In this document: positions 35,461 through 42,738 of the stretch, one piece after another
Layout: every line of letters begins with the position of its first letter
Position numbering within the stretch: the stretch's first letter is position 1
Assembly (NCBI GenBank): GCA_017962565.1
Contig: JAGCVC010000013.1
Coordinates: forward strand, 1 to 48,170
Length of the DNA: 48,170 bases
From: Alphaproteobacteria bacterium
GTDB taxonomy: Bacteria; Pseudomonadota; Alphaproteobacteria; CAAHEQ01; UBA3637
Reading direction: 5' to 3'
Made by a program: the position numbers and the translations under genes
The notes under the pieces: model-generated
What the model was told of the DNA's origin: nothing
The model's database searches: none
The model's input: the letters and a program-made list of their open reading frames with translations, nothing else

Positions 35461-37233
35461 ATGAGTGAAAATAAAGAAGATTTCTCCGCCCTGTTAGATG
35501 AATTTATGGGCAAAGAAAAATCCCTGCAAGGAACTGTTGTGAAAGGAACTATCGTCGCTTTGAGTGATGATTTTGCAACAATTGATGTAGGTTTAAAATC
35601 AGAAGGCCGTTTGGCCATTAAAGAATTAGGTTTAAAAGAAGAACCTAAAGTTGGCGACACAATTGATGTGTACATTGATAAATACGAGGACAAAGACGGA
35701 TTAGTCGTTTTGTCACGTGAAAAAGCTCGTCGTGAAGAAGCTTGGGGCGAATTGGAAAAATCATTGGCCGCAGGCGAACAAGTTATCGGTACAATCTTTG
35801 GTCGCGTCAAAGGTGGATTTACTGTTGATTTGAATGGCGCAGTTGCATTTTTACCGGGCAGCCAAATTGATGTTCGCCCGATTCGTGATGTCACACCGTT
35901 AATCGGAGTTGCTCAACCATTCCAAATCTTAAAAATGGATAAATTGCGTGGCAACATTGTTGTTTCTCGCCGTGCAGTTTTGGAAGAATCCAGAAGCGAA
36001 CAACGTTCTGAAATCATCAAGAATTTGTCCGAAGGTCAAATCGTTGACGGTGTTGTTAAAAACATTACCGATTACGGTGCATTTATTGACTTGGGCGGCG
36101 TTGATGGTTTATTACACGTTACAGATATTTCTTGGAAGCGTATCAATCATCCAAGTGAAGCTTTATCTGTCGGTCAAAACGTTAAAGTTCAAATTATTAA
36201 ATTCAATCAAGATACACAACGCATTTCTTTGGGTATGAAACAATTAGAAAAAGATCCTTGGGAAGGTGTTGATGCTTTATATCCTGTCGGAACAAAAGTC
36301 AAAGGTCGCATTACAAATATTGCTGACTATGGTGCTTTTGTTGAATTGGATCAAGGAATTGAAGGTTTAGTCCACGTTTCAGAAATGAGTTGGACAAAGA
36401 AAAACGTTCACCCGTCCAAATTGGTTTCTACATCACAGGAAGTTGATTGCATCGTTTTGGATGTTGATGAATCCAAACGCCGTATTTCTTTGGGCATGAA
36501 ACAATGTCAAGAAAACCCATGGAAGAACTTTGCTGATACACACAAAGTCGGTGATATCATCGAAGGCGAAATTCGTAATATTACGGAATTTGGTTTGTTC
36601 ATCGCTTTGAATGAAGAAATTGACGGTATGATTCACATGTCTGATTTGTCTTGGGATCAATCAAGCGAAGAAGCCATCAAGAATTATAAAAAAGGTCAAG
36701 TTATTCAAGCCAAAGTTTTGGATATCGATGTTGAAAAAGAACGCGTCAGCTTGGGTGTAAAACAATTAAGCGAAGATCCGTTTGAAGGTGCTTCTGCCGA
36801 CATCAAGAAAGGTGAAGTTGTTACAGCAACTATTACCGGTATTGAGGAAAAAGGTATTAGTGTTGAAGTAAGCGGTATCAAGGGCTTTATCAAGAAAACT
36901 GACTTAGCAAAAGAACGCAGTGAACAAAAACCTGAACGTTTTGCTGTTGGTGAAAAAGTTGATGCAAAAGTAACAACTTTTGATGCTAAAACACGTAAAT
37001 TGGCGTTATCCATTAAAGCAAAAGAAGCAGACGAAGAAAAAGCAGCTATGGCTGAATTCGGATCTGCTGATTCTGGCGCATCTTTGGGTGACATTTTAGG
37101 GGCTGCTTTGAAGAAAGCAAAAAAGGCAAAAGCCGATGATGCTGAAAAAGAAGAAGAAAAGCCTGCTAAAAAGAAAACAACAAGGAAGAAAAAAGCTGAA
37201 GAAGAAGCTCCGGCCGAAGAAAAAGCTGAATAA
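35461..37233 (+). CDS. rpsA: 30S ribosomal protein S1
   Basis: 590 aa from the ATG at 35461 (AAAGGA upstream). Six S1 repeats can be followed through recurring DYGAFIDLGGVDGLLHVTDI and DYGAFVELDQGIEGLVHVSE segments with RISLGMKQ linkers. S1 binds mRNA and helps initiation on structured messages. A low-complexity Lys/Glu/Ala-rich tail of about 50 residues ends the protein. A strong terminator follows. Confidence 0.97.
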   Translation: MSENKEDFSALLDEFMGKEKSLQGTVVKGTIVALSDDFATIDVGLKSEGRLAIKELGLKEEPKVGDTIDVYIDKYEDKDGLVVLSREKARREEAWGELEKSLAAGEQVIGTIFGRVKGGFTVDLNGAVAFLPGSQIDVRPIRDVTPLIGVAQPFQILKMDKLRGNIVVSRRAVLEESRSEQRSEIIKNLSEGQIVDGVVKNITDYGAFIDLGGVDGLLHVTDISWKRINHPSEALSVGQNVKVQIIKFNQDTQRISLGMKQLEKDPWEGVDALYPVGTKVKGRITNIADYGAFVELDQGIEGLVHVSEMSWTKKNVHPSKLVSTSQEVDCIVLDVDESKRRISLGMKQCQENPWKNFADTHKVGDIIEGEIRNITEFGLFIALNEEIDGMIHMSDLSWDQSSEEAIKNYKKGQVIQAKVLDIDVEKERVSLGVKQLSEDPFEGASADIKKGEVVTATITGIEEKGISVEVSGIKGFIKKTDLAKERSEQKPERFAVGEKVDAKVTTFDAKTRKLALSIKAKEADEEKAAMAEFGSADSGASLGDILGAALKKAKKAKADDAEKEEEKPAKKKTTRKKKAEEEAPAEEKAE

Positions 37234-37251
37234 TCTTTTTTGTGATGTAAC

Positions 37252-37284
37252 AAAAAAGCCCCTGCAAATGCGGGGGCTTTTTTT
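37252..37284. terminator. Bidirectional intrinsic terminator after rpsA
   Basis: Stem GCCCCTGC (37258-37265), loop AAAT, GCGGGGGC (37270-37277), preceded by an A run and followed by a T run. It ends rpsA on the plus strand and the small-membrane-protein array on the minus strand. Confidence 0.93.
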
Positions 37285-37297
37285 ATCAGAAAATTAT

Positions 37298-37537
37298 TTA
37301 TTCGTATTGATTTTCTGGAGTAAACACATTTAAAGGCATCATTTTCTCAATTTTTAAAGGCTCTTCTTTATCTGCAACTTCTTTCGCATCCAGCCATTTT
37401 GAAAAGATTGCTGTACCTGCAACCGCTCCTAAAATCAATATCCAACTCAAAAGACTTAAATGATTTTCTTTTCTCTCTTCCTCAAGCGATTTTAAATACA
37501 CTTGGTAAAAGGTTTCTTTTTGTTCTTTTTCTGTCAT
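37298..37537 (-). CDS. Array protein F: small single-TM protein
   Basis: 79 aa, last and smallest of six tandem genes. A charged N-terminus (about 26 residues) precedes one helix (LSLLSWILILGAVAGTAIF, about 27-46) and a 30-residue tail. The C-terminus is PENQYE, which keeps only the N-Q and final E of the array's tail motif. The junction before it (GAGTAAAAAGGAGGAAAAA then ATG) is identical in form to that of the previous gene. No family recognised. Confidence 0.7.
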   Translation of the reverse strand: MTEKEQKETFYQVYLKSLEEERKENHLSLLSWILILGAVAGTAIFSKWLDAKEVADKEEPLKIEKMMPLNVFTPENQYE

Positions 37538-37550
37538 TTTTTCCTCCTTT

Positions 37551-37991
37551 TTACTCTCTTATTTTTTGATTATTCATCACCTTATAAACGGGGGTTATAG
37601 CAGATGTTTCTTTCCTATTTATGTTTTTGAAGAAATCTTCCTTTGCAAACAACTTCTTTTCTGGAAATAGCACATATTGACCTTCAAAAACTTCTTGTTT
37701 CGGAACAGAATTTTCCACTTTTACACTTTTTTCTTTCTCTAATTCAGCTTTTTCTTTTTCGCCAAAAAGATTTGACCCAATAAACATCGTTGAAATACTT
37801 GTCATAATTATTAGGAGAAGCACAAAATTATCTATTTTTCTGTTTTCTTCCTCATCTTGATCAATATCCGCTTGAACTTTGCGCTTCTTTCGTCTAAGGA
37901 TCTCAACCGCCTCCTCATATCTTCTATTTTCTTCTTCAAGATATTGAATAAGGTTTAACACTCTTTGATAAAAATTTCCTTTTTTATTCAT
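37551..37991 (-). CDS. Array protein E: small single-TM protein
   Basis: 146 aa. The N-terminal half is a likely coiled coil (LEEENRRYEEAVEILRRKKR); one membrane helix lies at about 55-75 (FVLLLIIMTSISTMFIGS); a charged tail of 70 residues ends in VMNNQKIRE. AAAAAGGAGG precedes the ATG. Positive charges before the helix favour an N-in topology with the tail outside the cytoplasm. No family recognised. Confidence 0.72.
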   Translation of the reverse strand: MNKKGNFYQRVLNLIQYLEEENRRYEEAVEILRRKKRKVQADIDQDEEENRKIDNFVLLLIIMTSISTMFIGSNLFGEKEKAELEKEKSVKVENSVPKQEVFEGQYVLFPEKKLFAKEDFFKNINRKETSAITPVYKVMNNQKIRE

Positions 37992-38004
37992 TTTTTCCTC
38001 CTTT

Positions 38005-38355
38005 TTACTCTTTTATTTTCGGACTTTTTACTGCGACTACAGACTTAATCGCAGAGGGTTCCCTTTTCATAACAAGAAGATTTTCAGCATTCTTGTATAA
38101 ATCAGGTGGTCCATCTTTAACAAAATCTTCGTTAAAGAACCTTTCATTTGTTTTTCCGTCTGTTTCGAACAATCCGCTCGACAGAACGATGACAAAAACT
38201 CCGATAAACAAACAAAAAATTGAGCACATCAAATAATTTTGCCACCATTCTTTTCTTTTTTTAGAACGTTCATTTAAGTCATCTTCCGGTTTTCTTGTGA
38301 AATATGTCACTTTTTCAATGACATCCAAAAGCATTTCATTTACTTTCTTATTCAT
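38005..38355 (-). CDS. Array protein D: small single-TM protein
   Basis: 116 aa. Basic N-terminus with KKRKEWWQNYL leading into one helix (about 42-62, MCSIFCLFIGVFVIVLSSG). The tail ends SAIKSVVAVKSPKIKE, a variant of the array's C-terminal motif. The W-x-x-Y-L entry to the helix is shared with protein C, suggesting these two are the closer pair. AAAGGAGG upstream. Confidence 0.72.
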   Translation of the reverse strand: MNKKVNEMLLDVIEKVTYFTRKPEDDLNERSKKRKEWWQNYLMCSIFCLFIGVFVIVLSSGLFETDGKTNERFFNEDFVKDGPPDLYKNAENLLVMKREPSAIKSVVAVKSPKIKE

Positions 38356-38383
38356 GTTTTTACCCTCCTTTCATTTTATCCCT

Positions 38384-38719
38384 TTATTCCCAGACCTTTT
38401 GATTCATCTTGCCGATAACAGCCAGGGCAATCGGGAATTCTTTTTCAACAAATTTGAATTTTTCTATATTAAATTTTTTGTAACACTCTGTTTTTTCAGC
38501 ACACTTATCTTTCATTTTACGCAGGAAATATGTCACCCCGTAACAACATCCCACCGTAAGGCCATAGAATGCTGAAAAGAACATCAAAACATTCAAATAT
38601 TCCTGCCAATTTTCCTTCAAATCTTTAGGCGTTTCTTTAATAATTTTTCTTGCATTCTTAAATTCTTTTTTTATTTTTTTCGGGAAAATCTCAAAAATTT
38701 CATTTACTGTATCAGTCAT
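38384..38719 (-). CDS. Array protein C: small single-TM protein
   Basis: 111 aa. A Lys-rich N-terminal segment of about 40 residues ends in ENWQEYL, followed by a helix (about 42-66) with two cysteines (GCCYG). The tail has two more cysteines (DKCAEKTECYKK), which could form a disulfide outside the cytoplasm, and ends in IGKMNQKVWE. GGAGGAT Shine-Dalgarno. No family recognised. Confidence 0.72.
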   Translation of the reverse strand: MTDTVNEIFEIFPKKIKKEFKNARKIIKETPKDLKENWQEYLNVLMFFSAFYGLTVGCCYGVTYFLRKMKDKCAEKTECYKKFNIEKFKFVEKEFPIALAVIGKMNQKVWE

Positions 38720-38747
38720 TTTTGTATCCTCCTTCCTTTTACTCTTC

Positions 38748-39098
38748 TTACTCCCTCGCCCTTTGTTGTGCGTTCAGGATGATTGGATTAATAGCCTTGA
38801 TTTGTTCTTTTTCTTCTATAATTTCAACTTTTTCTTTATCGTCTTTGGCTTTTTCAAATCTTTTTATTAATTCCTCAGAAAGAATTCTTGCGCCAATAAA
38901 TAGAAGCATAACCATTCCAAAGAAAAACATGCATTTCATAATTTCTTCATAGCCGGCAGTTAACATCTCTTCCCGAGTTTTTTTTCGAACATCAAAGGTT
39001 TCCCTTTTCATATCCTTAACCTTTTGATCGGTGTTTTTATATTCCTTTGGCATATTTTCATCACCTAATCGCGTTTTTTTAAAGATTTTTTCAGTCAT
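38748..39098 (-). CDS. Array protein B: small single-TM protein
   Basis: 116 aa. Clearly paralogous to protein A: KEYKNTDQKVKDMKRETFDV, then GYEEIMK here matches EYRDAGQLVKDIKKEAYGI and AFEEVMK there. One helix (about 54-74, MFFFGMVMLLFIGARI) and an acidic/basic tail ending in LNAQQRARE. Strong GGAAGGAG Shine-Dalgarno. Confidence 0.73.
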   Translation of the reverse strand: MTEKIFKKTRLGDENMPKEYKNTDQKVKDMKRETFDVRKKTREEMLTAGYEEIMKCMFFFGMVMLLFIGARILSEELIKRFEKAKDDKEKVEIIEEKEQIKAINPIILNAQQRARE

Positions 39099-39116
39099 TT
39101 GTCTTCTCCTTCCTTT

Positions 39117-39533
39117 TTACTCCCGGACCTTTTGGTTCACAATAACGGTAAAGGGAGCCATAGCAGGAACTTCTTTTGCTGGCGGATAAAAATAATGCTC
39201 AAGAACTAAATCTTGAGCATTAAATTCTTTAGTTTGAATATTAAGTTTTTCAATATTCTTAACCGCAGCTTCCGGTTTATCTATTTTTTCCCTTTCCCAT
39301 TTATTAAGTCCGACCTCCATTCCAACAATCAAAGACAATAAAACACCGCAAATGGCAAAGGCCTTCATAACTTCTTCAAAGGCATTATCTACTTCCTCTT
39401 CCCAAGCAGCTTTTTTGATGCCATAAGCTTCCTTTTTAATGTCTTTTACAAGTTGACCAGCATCTCGATATTCATTTATCAAACATCGAATGCCTTTCCA
39501 CAATTTCTGAGTAAGTTTCTTTTTATCAGTCAT
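39117..39533 (-). CDS. Array protein A: small single-TM protein
   Basis: 138 aa from the ATG at 39533 (AAGGAG 7 nt upstream); longer frames cross the leader hairpin and lack a Shine-Dalgarno. First gene of the array. Basic N-terminus, amphipathic stretch, one helix (about 57-77, MKAFAICGVLLSLIVGMEVG) and a tail ending in PFTVIVNQKVRE, the clearest form of the shared C-terminal motif. No family recognised. Paralogous to protein B. Confidence 0.73.
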   Translation of the reverse strand: MTDKKKLTQKLWKGIRCLINEYRDAGQLVKDIKKEAYGIKKAAWEEEVDNAFEEVMKAFAICGVLLSLIVGMEVGLNKWEREKIDKPEAAVKNIEKLNIQTKEFNAQDLVLEHYFYPPAKEVPAMAPFTVIVNQKVRE

Positions 39534-39561
39534 TGTTCTTCTCCTTTTTTGTTTTGTATCA

Positions 39562-39578
39562 AGGTTGCCCTCCAACCT
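39562..39578 (-). promoter_or_regulatory. 5' leader hairpin of the small-protein array
   Basis: AGGTTG and CAACCT form a 6-bp stem with a 5-nt loop near the predicted 5' end of the array mRNA, upstream of the Shine-Dalgarno. It may stabilise the message. Confidence 0.45.
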
Positions 39579-39590
39579 GATTACGCCGTC

Positions 39591-39619
39591 ATTATAGCAC
39601 ATAATTTATTTTTTGTCAA
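39591..39619 (-). promoter_or_regulatory. Perfect consensus sigma70 promoter of the array
   Basis: Minus-strand TTGACA (39614-39619), exactly 17 bp, TATAAT (39591-39596). It is the only promoter in this window in which both boxes are full consensus, so strong constitutive transcription is expected unless a repressor acts. Confidence 0.88.
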
Positions 39620-39864
39620 CTTTTGCCAAAAATGACACGCAATTTTTTGTATGTAACATATTGATTTTAAATGAATTTATCAAAAATCCGCACTTAAGCT
39701 TTTAGAGGGGTAAAAAACACCCAAAATTACCCCAAAAATCCACCCATTTTAAAGCGAGTCGTTTTTACTATATTTGGGTGTTTTTATGCAAAAATACCTC
39801 TAAATATAGATTTTTGCATCATCTTTAATAAAAAAATGCCCATTGCTACCAAGGGGTATTTAAA
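39620..39864. repeat. Gene-free stretch with clustered inverted repeats
   Basis: No plausible gene. It contains a 13-bp perfect inverted repeat AAAAACACCCAAA (39713-39725) and TTTGGGTGTTTTT (39773-39785), a 10-bp repeat ATGCAAAAAT (39786-39795) and ATTTTTGCAT (39810-39819), and a 7-bp pair GGGGTAA (39707-39713) and TTACCCC (39727-39733) that would compete with the first. It lies between the array promoter and the 3' end of tRNA-Arg, so part of it may end tRNA transcription, though no classic stem followed by a T run was found for that direction. Confidence 0.6.
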
Positions 39865-39941
39865 TGGCGCGCCCAAGAAGATTCGAACTCCTAGCCTTCT
39901 GATCCGTAGTCAGATGCTCTATCCAATTGAGCTATGGGCGC
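39865..39941 (-). tRNA. tRNA-Arg (anticodon ACG)
   Basis: 77 nt including an encoded CCA. Acceptor arms GCGCCCA and TGGGCGC pair fully; the D arm is GCTC/GAGC, the anticodon stem TCTGA/TCAGA encloses CTACGGA (anticodon ACG), and the T loop is TTCGAAT. The A at position 34 would be changed to inosine by TadA to read CGU, CGC and CGA. Confidence 0.96.
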
Positions 39942-39962
39942 ATACGAATTAAAACGTTGTAC

Positions 39963-39991
39963 TTTATAACCGATTCGTTTTCCTTTTGCAA
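39963..39991 (-). promoter_or_regulatory. Promoter of tRNA-Arg
   Basis: Minus-strand TTGCAA (39986-39991), 17-bp spacer, TATAAA (39963-39968), 22 nt before the tRNA. Confidence 0.7.
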
Positions 39992-40000
39992 GTTATTTTT

Positions 40001-40642
40001 TTATAATGTACGTTGATGCGAGGAAATGACATAGTCTGTTTTATTTTCCGATCTGCCAACCTTCTTCGAAGAAGCAATGGAATTTTCTATATCAAAATCA
40101 TGACTGTATGAATCTACTTTTTCAAAGAAAGTCAATAAATCGCTTTTGACTTCTATCATCGGCCAATGCCCGTAAATATTCTTTAAAGAATTATAGCTTT
40201 GAGCTAATGGCTTAATTTCATCTTTTCCTGCCAATGATTCAAATTCATCTTCTGTATTAGCTTTTCCTTTTGCATCCAACAAAATATTTCCGGCTGAAAA
40301 ATAAGCATCCGACAGTTTTACTAAATAAAAACCAGATATTTTTTTCAATTCTTCCCTAATATCAACGCACACATTATATTCTTTTTTATCCCAAGCGCAT
40401 GCATAAACATCACACAAGACAGAAATGCCCTGTTCAACAGCCATTAAATCAGCCGGCAAAGAAACTTTCGAAGTCAATTTATCACGTTGCAATACACCAT
40501 TGTCCAATCCGTCACACAAGTTTAGATACTTTTGTGCTGTTTCCAAAACACAATTGTTTTGATCAACTTTTGACAAAACAGAAAAATCCCCTGAATAATC
40601 CGGGCATTTTTCTCCACTTGAAGACATCATATATTTCAACAT
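40001..40642 (-). CDS. Hypothetical protein
   Basis: 213 aa from the ATG at 40642, 10 nt after a GAAGGAG. No known family, signal peptide or membrane helix. It has six cysteines, several near one another in the first 85 residues (NNCVLE, LNLCDG, VLCDVYACAW, NVCVDI), and otherwise looks soluble and helical. It is transcribed divergently from the next orphan pair and stops just before the tRNA-Arg promoter. Confidence 0.72.
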   Translation of the reverse strand: MLKYMMSSSGEKCPDYSGDFSVLSKVDQNNCVLETAQKYLNLCDGLDNGVLQRDKLTSKVSLPADLMAVEQGISVLCDVYACAWDKKEYNVCVDIREELKKISGFYLVKLSDAYFSAGNILLDAKGKANTEDEFESLAGKDEIKPLAQSYNSLKNIYGHWPMIEVKSDLLTFFEKVDSYSHDFDIENSIASSKKVGRSENKTDYVISSHQRTL

Positions 40643-40675
40643 TTTTTCATTACTCCTTCGAAACACGAAAACACC

Positions 40676-40704
40676 ATCATAACAAAATTTTTCACACATG
40701 TCAA
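40676..40704 (-). promoter_or_regulatory. Promoter of the orphan gene at 40001-40642
   Basis: Minus-strand TTGACA (40699-40704), 17-bp spacer, TATGAT (40676-40681). Confidence 0.7.
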
Positions 40705-40741
40705 CAAAAAAATTAACAAAAAGTTAAAAAGGCAAAATTTG

Positions 40742-40770
40742 TTGCATTTTCCCCAAAAATCGGCTATAAT
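40742..40770 (+). promoter_or_regulatory. Promoter of the orphan pair 40803-42010
   Basis: TTGCAT (40742-40747), 17-bp spacer, perfect TATAAT (40765-40770). Confidence 0.7.
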
Positions 40771-40802
40771 AATTAACAGATGCAAGACAAAGGAGATGTT
40801 AT

Positions 40803-41186
40803 ATGTTAAAAAACAACCTAAATTCGATTGAAATAGAACAGATAAAAAAGACCGTAAATTCCATTGACGCAGAATCTAAAGTCATTTTCTTATCAACTTT
40901 TATTGAATGCCTGGCTGAAAATGATCCTAATGTTTGCAAAAATATTTTCAATTTCACCAAGGAAAAATTGGAAGGATTAAAAAACTTGCATGAGCTTGAA
41001 ACATTAGCTAATGTTTCTTTTTCCAAAAAAGATATAACTGAAGCCATTGCTTTATTTGAAGCAAACAGACAAGATCGTTTGAAAAAAGTTTTCGGTTCAT
41101 TTTTAAGAAAAGCACGCATTGTATCGGAAAAAAATACATTGAAAGAAAATTTATCCAAAACAGAAGAAAAGGTTCGCCAATGTTAA
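40803..41186 (+). CDS. Hypothetical helical protein
   Basis: 127 aa, AAAGGAG upstream. Soluble, charged and probably all-helical (for example IEQIKKTVNSIDAESKVIF and EAIALFEANRQDRLKKVFG). No family recognised. Its last 7 bases overlap the next gene in another frame, so the two are translated together and may act together. Confidence 0.72.
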   Translation: MLKNNLNSIEIEQIKKTVNSIDAESKVIFLSTFIECLAENDPNVCKNIFNFTKEKLEGLKNLHELETLANVSFSKKDITEAIALFEANRQDRLKKVFGSFLRKARIVSEKNTLKENLSKTEEKVRQC

Positions 41187-42010
41187 CTGAAGAAATAAGT
41201 GCACGATCACAAACTCCCCAATCAGACGATTCTTTAAAGGTCTATATGACCAAAAAAGTGTGGACCAAATTAAATCGAGATGAAAAAAGACACACCATAA
41301 AATGTCTTGCCGCATTGATGTTGGATTGGAAAGAAATTCCAAATGGCGAAGATAGGATGCTTGTTTCAGGCGCAATAAAGTGTGAGAAAGACGATGTTGT
41401 ATCACAAGCACCAAACCCTTCTGACGGTTGGAACCAAAGACAACGAATTCTTTATGCTATATCATCACCCAAACGGGATGCAATATTATCACTGGGCTTC
41501 TTCCCTGAACATTCGGAAGGGCTAGATAAGATAAATTATAATGCTACAAAAGGAGTCGCTCGTCTTTCAACAACAAAAAGTATCATATCAAATTATCCGA
41601 ATTTGTCGGAAGATGATCAACGGGATGCTTTTGGAACGCTTGTTGACCTTTCAAAGAAGATTGAAAAAGAACAACAAAAGATTATAGAACAACGAATTGA
41701 AGAAGCAAAAAAGAAAGCTGCAGAAGTTGCTAAAACTCTTACCCCCAACAGAAACAACGAAGAGGAAAAAGAATGGGCTGCTATGAGCGATTGCATAGAC
41801 TTGTTTTATGGTGCAAAAGCGACCAAAAACATGGATGATTTGAACACATTAAAAGAAATGATAATTGAAGATGCAGAACGAATCAATCCTGAGGTTTTAT
41901 CGCAGTTACCGGATGAAAATTTTAAATCTTTTGTTATCCAAACATTGAAAGAAAATAAAAAATATGAAGCCATTATTGCAATGAAAAGAAATGGTTATGA
42001 AGTGGCTTAA
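41180..42010 (+). CDS. Hypothetical helical protein
   Basis: 276 aa, overlapping the end of the preceding gene. No membrane helix or signal peptide. A long charged coiled-coil-like stretch (KKIEKEQQKIIEQRIEEAKK, about residues 158-178) separates an N-terminal part containing SDGWNQRQRILYAISSP from a C-terminal helical part (ERINPEVLSQLPDENFKSFV). No family recognised. It ends just before the rpmI promoter. Confidence 0.72.
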   Translation: MLTEEISARSQTPQSDDSLKVYMTKKVWTKLNRDEKRHTIKCLAALMLDWKEIPNGEDRMLVSGAIKCEKDDVVSQAPNPSDGWNQRQRILYAISSPKRDAILSLGFFPEHSEGLDKINYNATKGVARLSTTKSIISNYPNLSEDDQRDAFGTLVDLSKKIEKEQQKIIEQRIEEAKKKAAEVAKTLTPNRNNEEEKEWAAMSDCIDLFYGAKATKNMDDLNTLKEMIIEDAERINPEVLSQLPDENFKSFVIQTLKENKKYEAIIAMKRNGYEVA

Positions 42011-42018
42011 AAAAGTAC

Positions 42019-42047
42019 TTGCAATTTATTTCGTTTTAGTGTATAAA
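42019..42047 (+). promoter_or_regulatory. Promoter of rpmI-rplT
   Basis: TTGCAA (42019-42024), 17-bp spacer, TATAAA (42042-42047). The predicted transcript starts only a few bases before the leader hairpin. Confidence 0.7.
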
Positions 42048-42060
42048 TAATATTTGTTTG

Positions 42061-42102
42061 GAGTCAAACGGGCTCTTGGTATGCCTGCCGACTCGGTTTT
42101 TT
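42061..42102 (+). promoter_or_regulatory. Structured leader of rpmI-rplT, terminator-like
   Basis: GAGTC (42061-42065) pairs with GACTC (42090-42094), and inside it CGGGC (42069-42073) pairs with GCCTG (42083-42087) around a 9-nt loop. GG and six T follow. The form is that of an attenuator or a ribosomal-protein-binding leader; rpmI-rplT operons are autoregulated by L20 in other bacteria. The regulator here is not shown by the sequence. Confidence 0.6.
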
Positions 42103-42126
42103 AACTATTAAATAAAAGGATAGAAA

Positions 42127-42321
42127 ATGCCAAAATTAAAAACAAAATCTGCCGTAAAAAAGCGGTTCTCCGTAACTGCTACCGGCAAAATCAAAAGAAC
42201 AACGGCTTATAAGCGCCATTGCCTTGCATGTAAAACAACAAAAATGAAAAGACAAGCCAGAGGAGGACGTATCTTGGATACGACCAACACAAAGACTGTC
42301 GAACGTTTTATGAATGGATAG
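42127..42321 (+). CDS. rpmI: 50S ribosomal protein L35
   Basis: 64 aa, normal length: [20 protein letters not shown], then the basic middle and [16 protein letters not shown]. First gene of rpmI-rplT. infC, often just upstream, is not here; the unrelated orphan pair takes its place. Confidence 0.97.
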   Translation: MPKLKTKSAVKKRFSVTATGKIKRTTAYKRHCLACKTTKMKRQARGGRILDTTNTKTVERFMNG

Positions 42322-42331
42322 GAGATAGAAA

Positions 42332-42688
42332 ATGGCTCGTGTAAAAAGAGGCGTTGTTGCACACGCAAAACATAAAAAAATATTGGATATGGCAAAAGGC
42401 TATCGCGGCCGTAATTCCAAAGTTTTTACAATTGCAAAAGAAAAAGTCGAAAAAGGTTTGCAATATGCTTACCGTGATCGTAAAGCAAAAAAGCGGTCTT
42501 TCCGTTCTTTGTGGATTGCCCGTATTAATGCTGGTGTTCGTGCAGAAGGTTTGACATATTCCCGATTTATGAACGGGCTGAGTCAAGCCAACATCAATCT
42601 GGACCGTAAAGTCTTGGCTGATATCGCTATGAACGATGCTACTGCTTTTGCCGGATTGATTGAAAAAGCCAAAGCGGCTTTGAAGTAA
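42332..42688 (+). CDS. rplT: 50S ribosomal protein L20
   Basis: 118 aa, full length: [50 protein letters not shown], then [17 protein letters not shown]20 binds 23S rRNA early in assembly and is the usual repressor of its own operon. It follows rpmI by 10 nt and is followed by a strong terminator. Confidence 0.98.
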   Translation: MARVKRGVVAHAKHKKILDMAKGYRGRNSKVFTIAKEKVEKGLQYAYRDRKAKKRSFRSLWIARINAGVRAEGLTYSRFMNGLSQANINLDRKVLADIAMNDATAFAGLIEKAKAALK

Positions 42689-42708
42689 TCATTTCGAAAA
42701 GAAATTTT

Positions 42709-42738
42709 AAAAGGTCGCTTGCAAAAGCGGCCTTTTTT
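42709..42738 (+). terminator. Intrinsic terminator after rplT
   Basis: Stem GGTCGCTT (42713-42720), GCAA tetraloop, AAGCGGCC (42725-42732), then six T. One G-U pair in an otherwise perfect stem. Confidence 0.9.

Noticed and set aside
36705-37253. Minus-strand open frame opposite the end of rpsA
   Set aside because: Ser/Phe-rich low-complexity product that mirrors the Lys/Glu-rich tail of S1; a compositional artefact.
37240-39941. The array as a genomic island integrated at the 3' end of tRNA-Arg
   Set aside because: No integrase gene and no second copy of the tRNA 3' end was found near the rpsA terminator, so there is no att pair to support integration.
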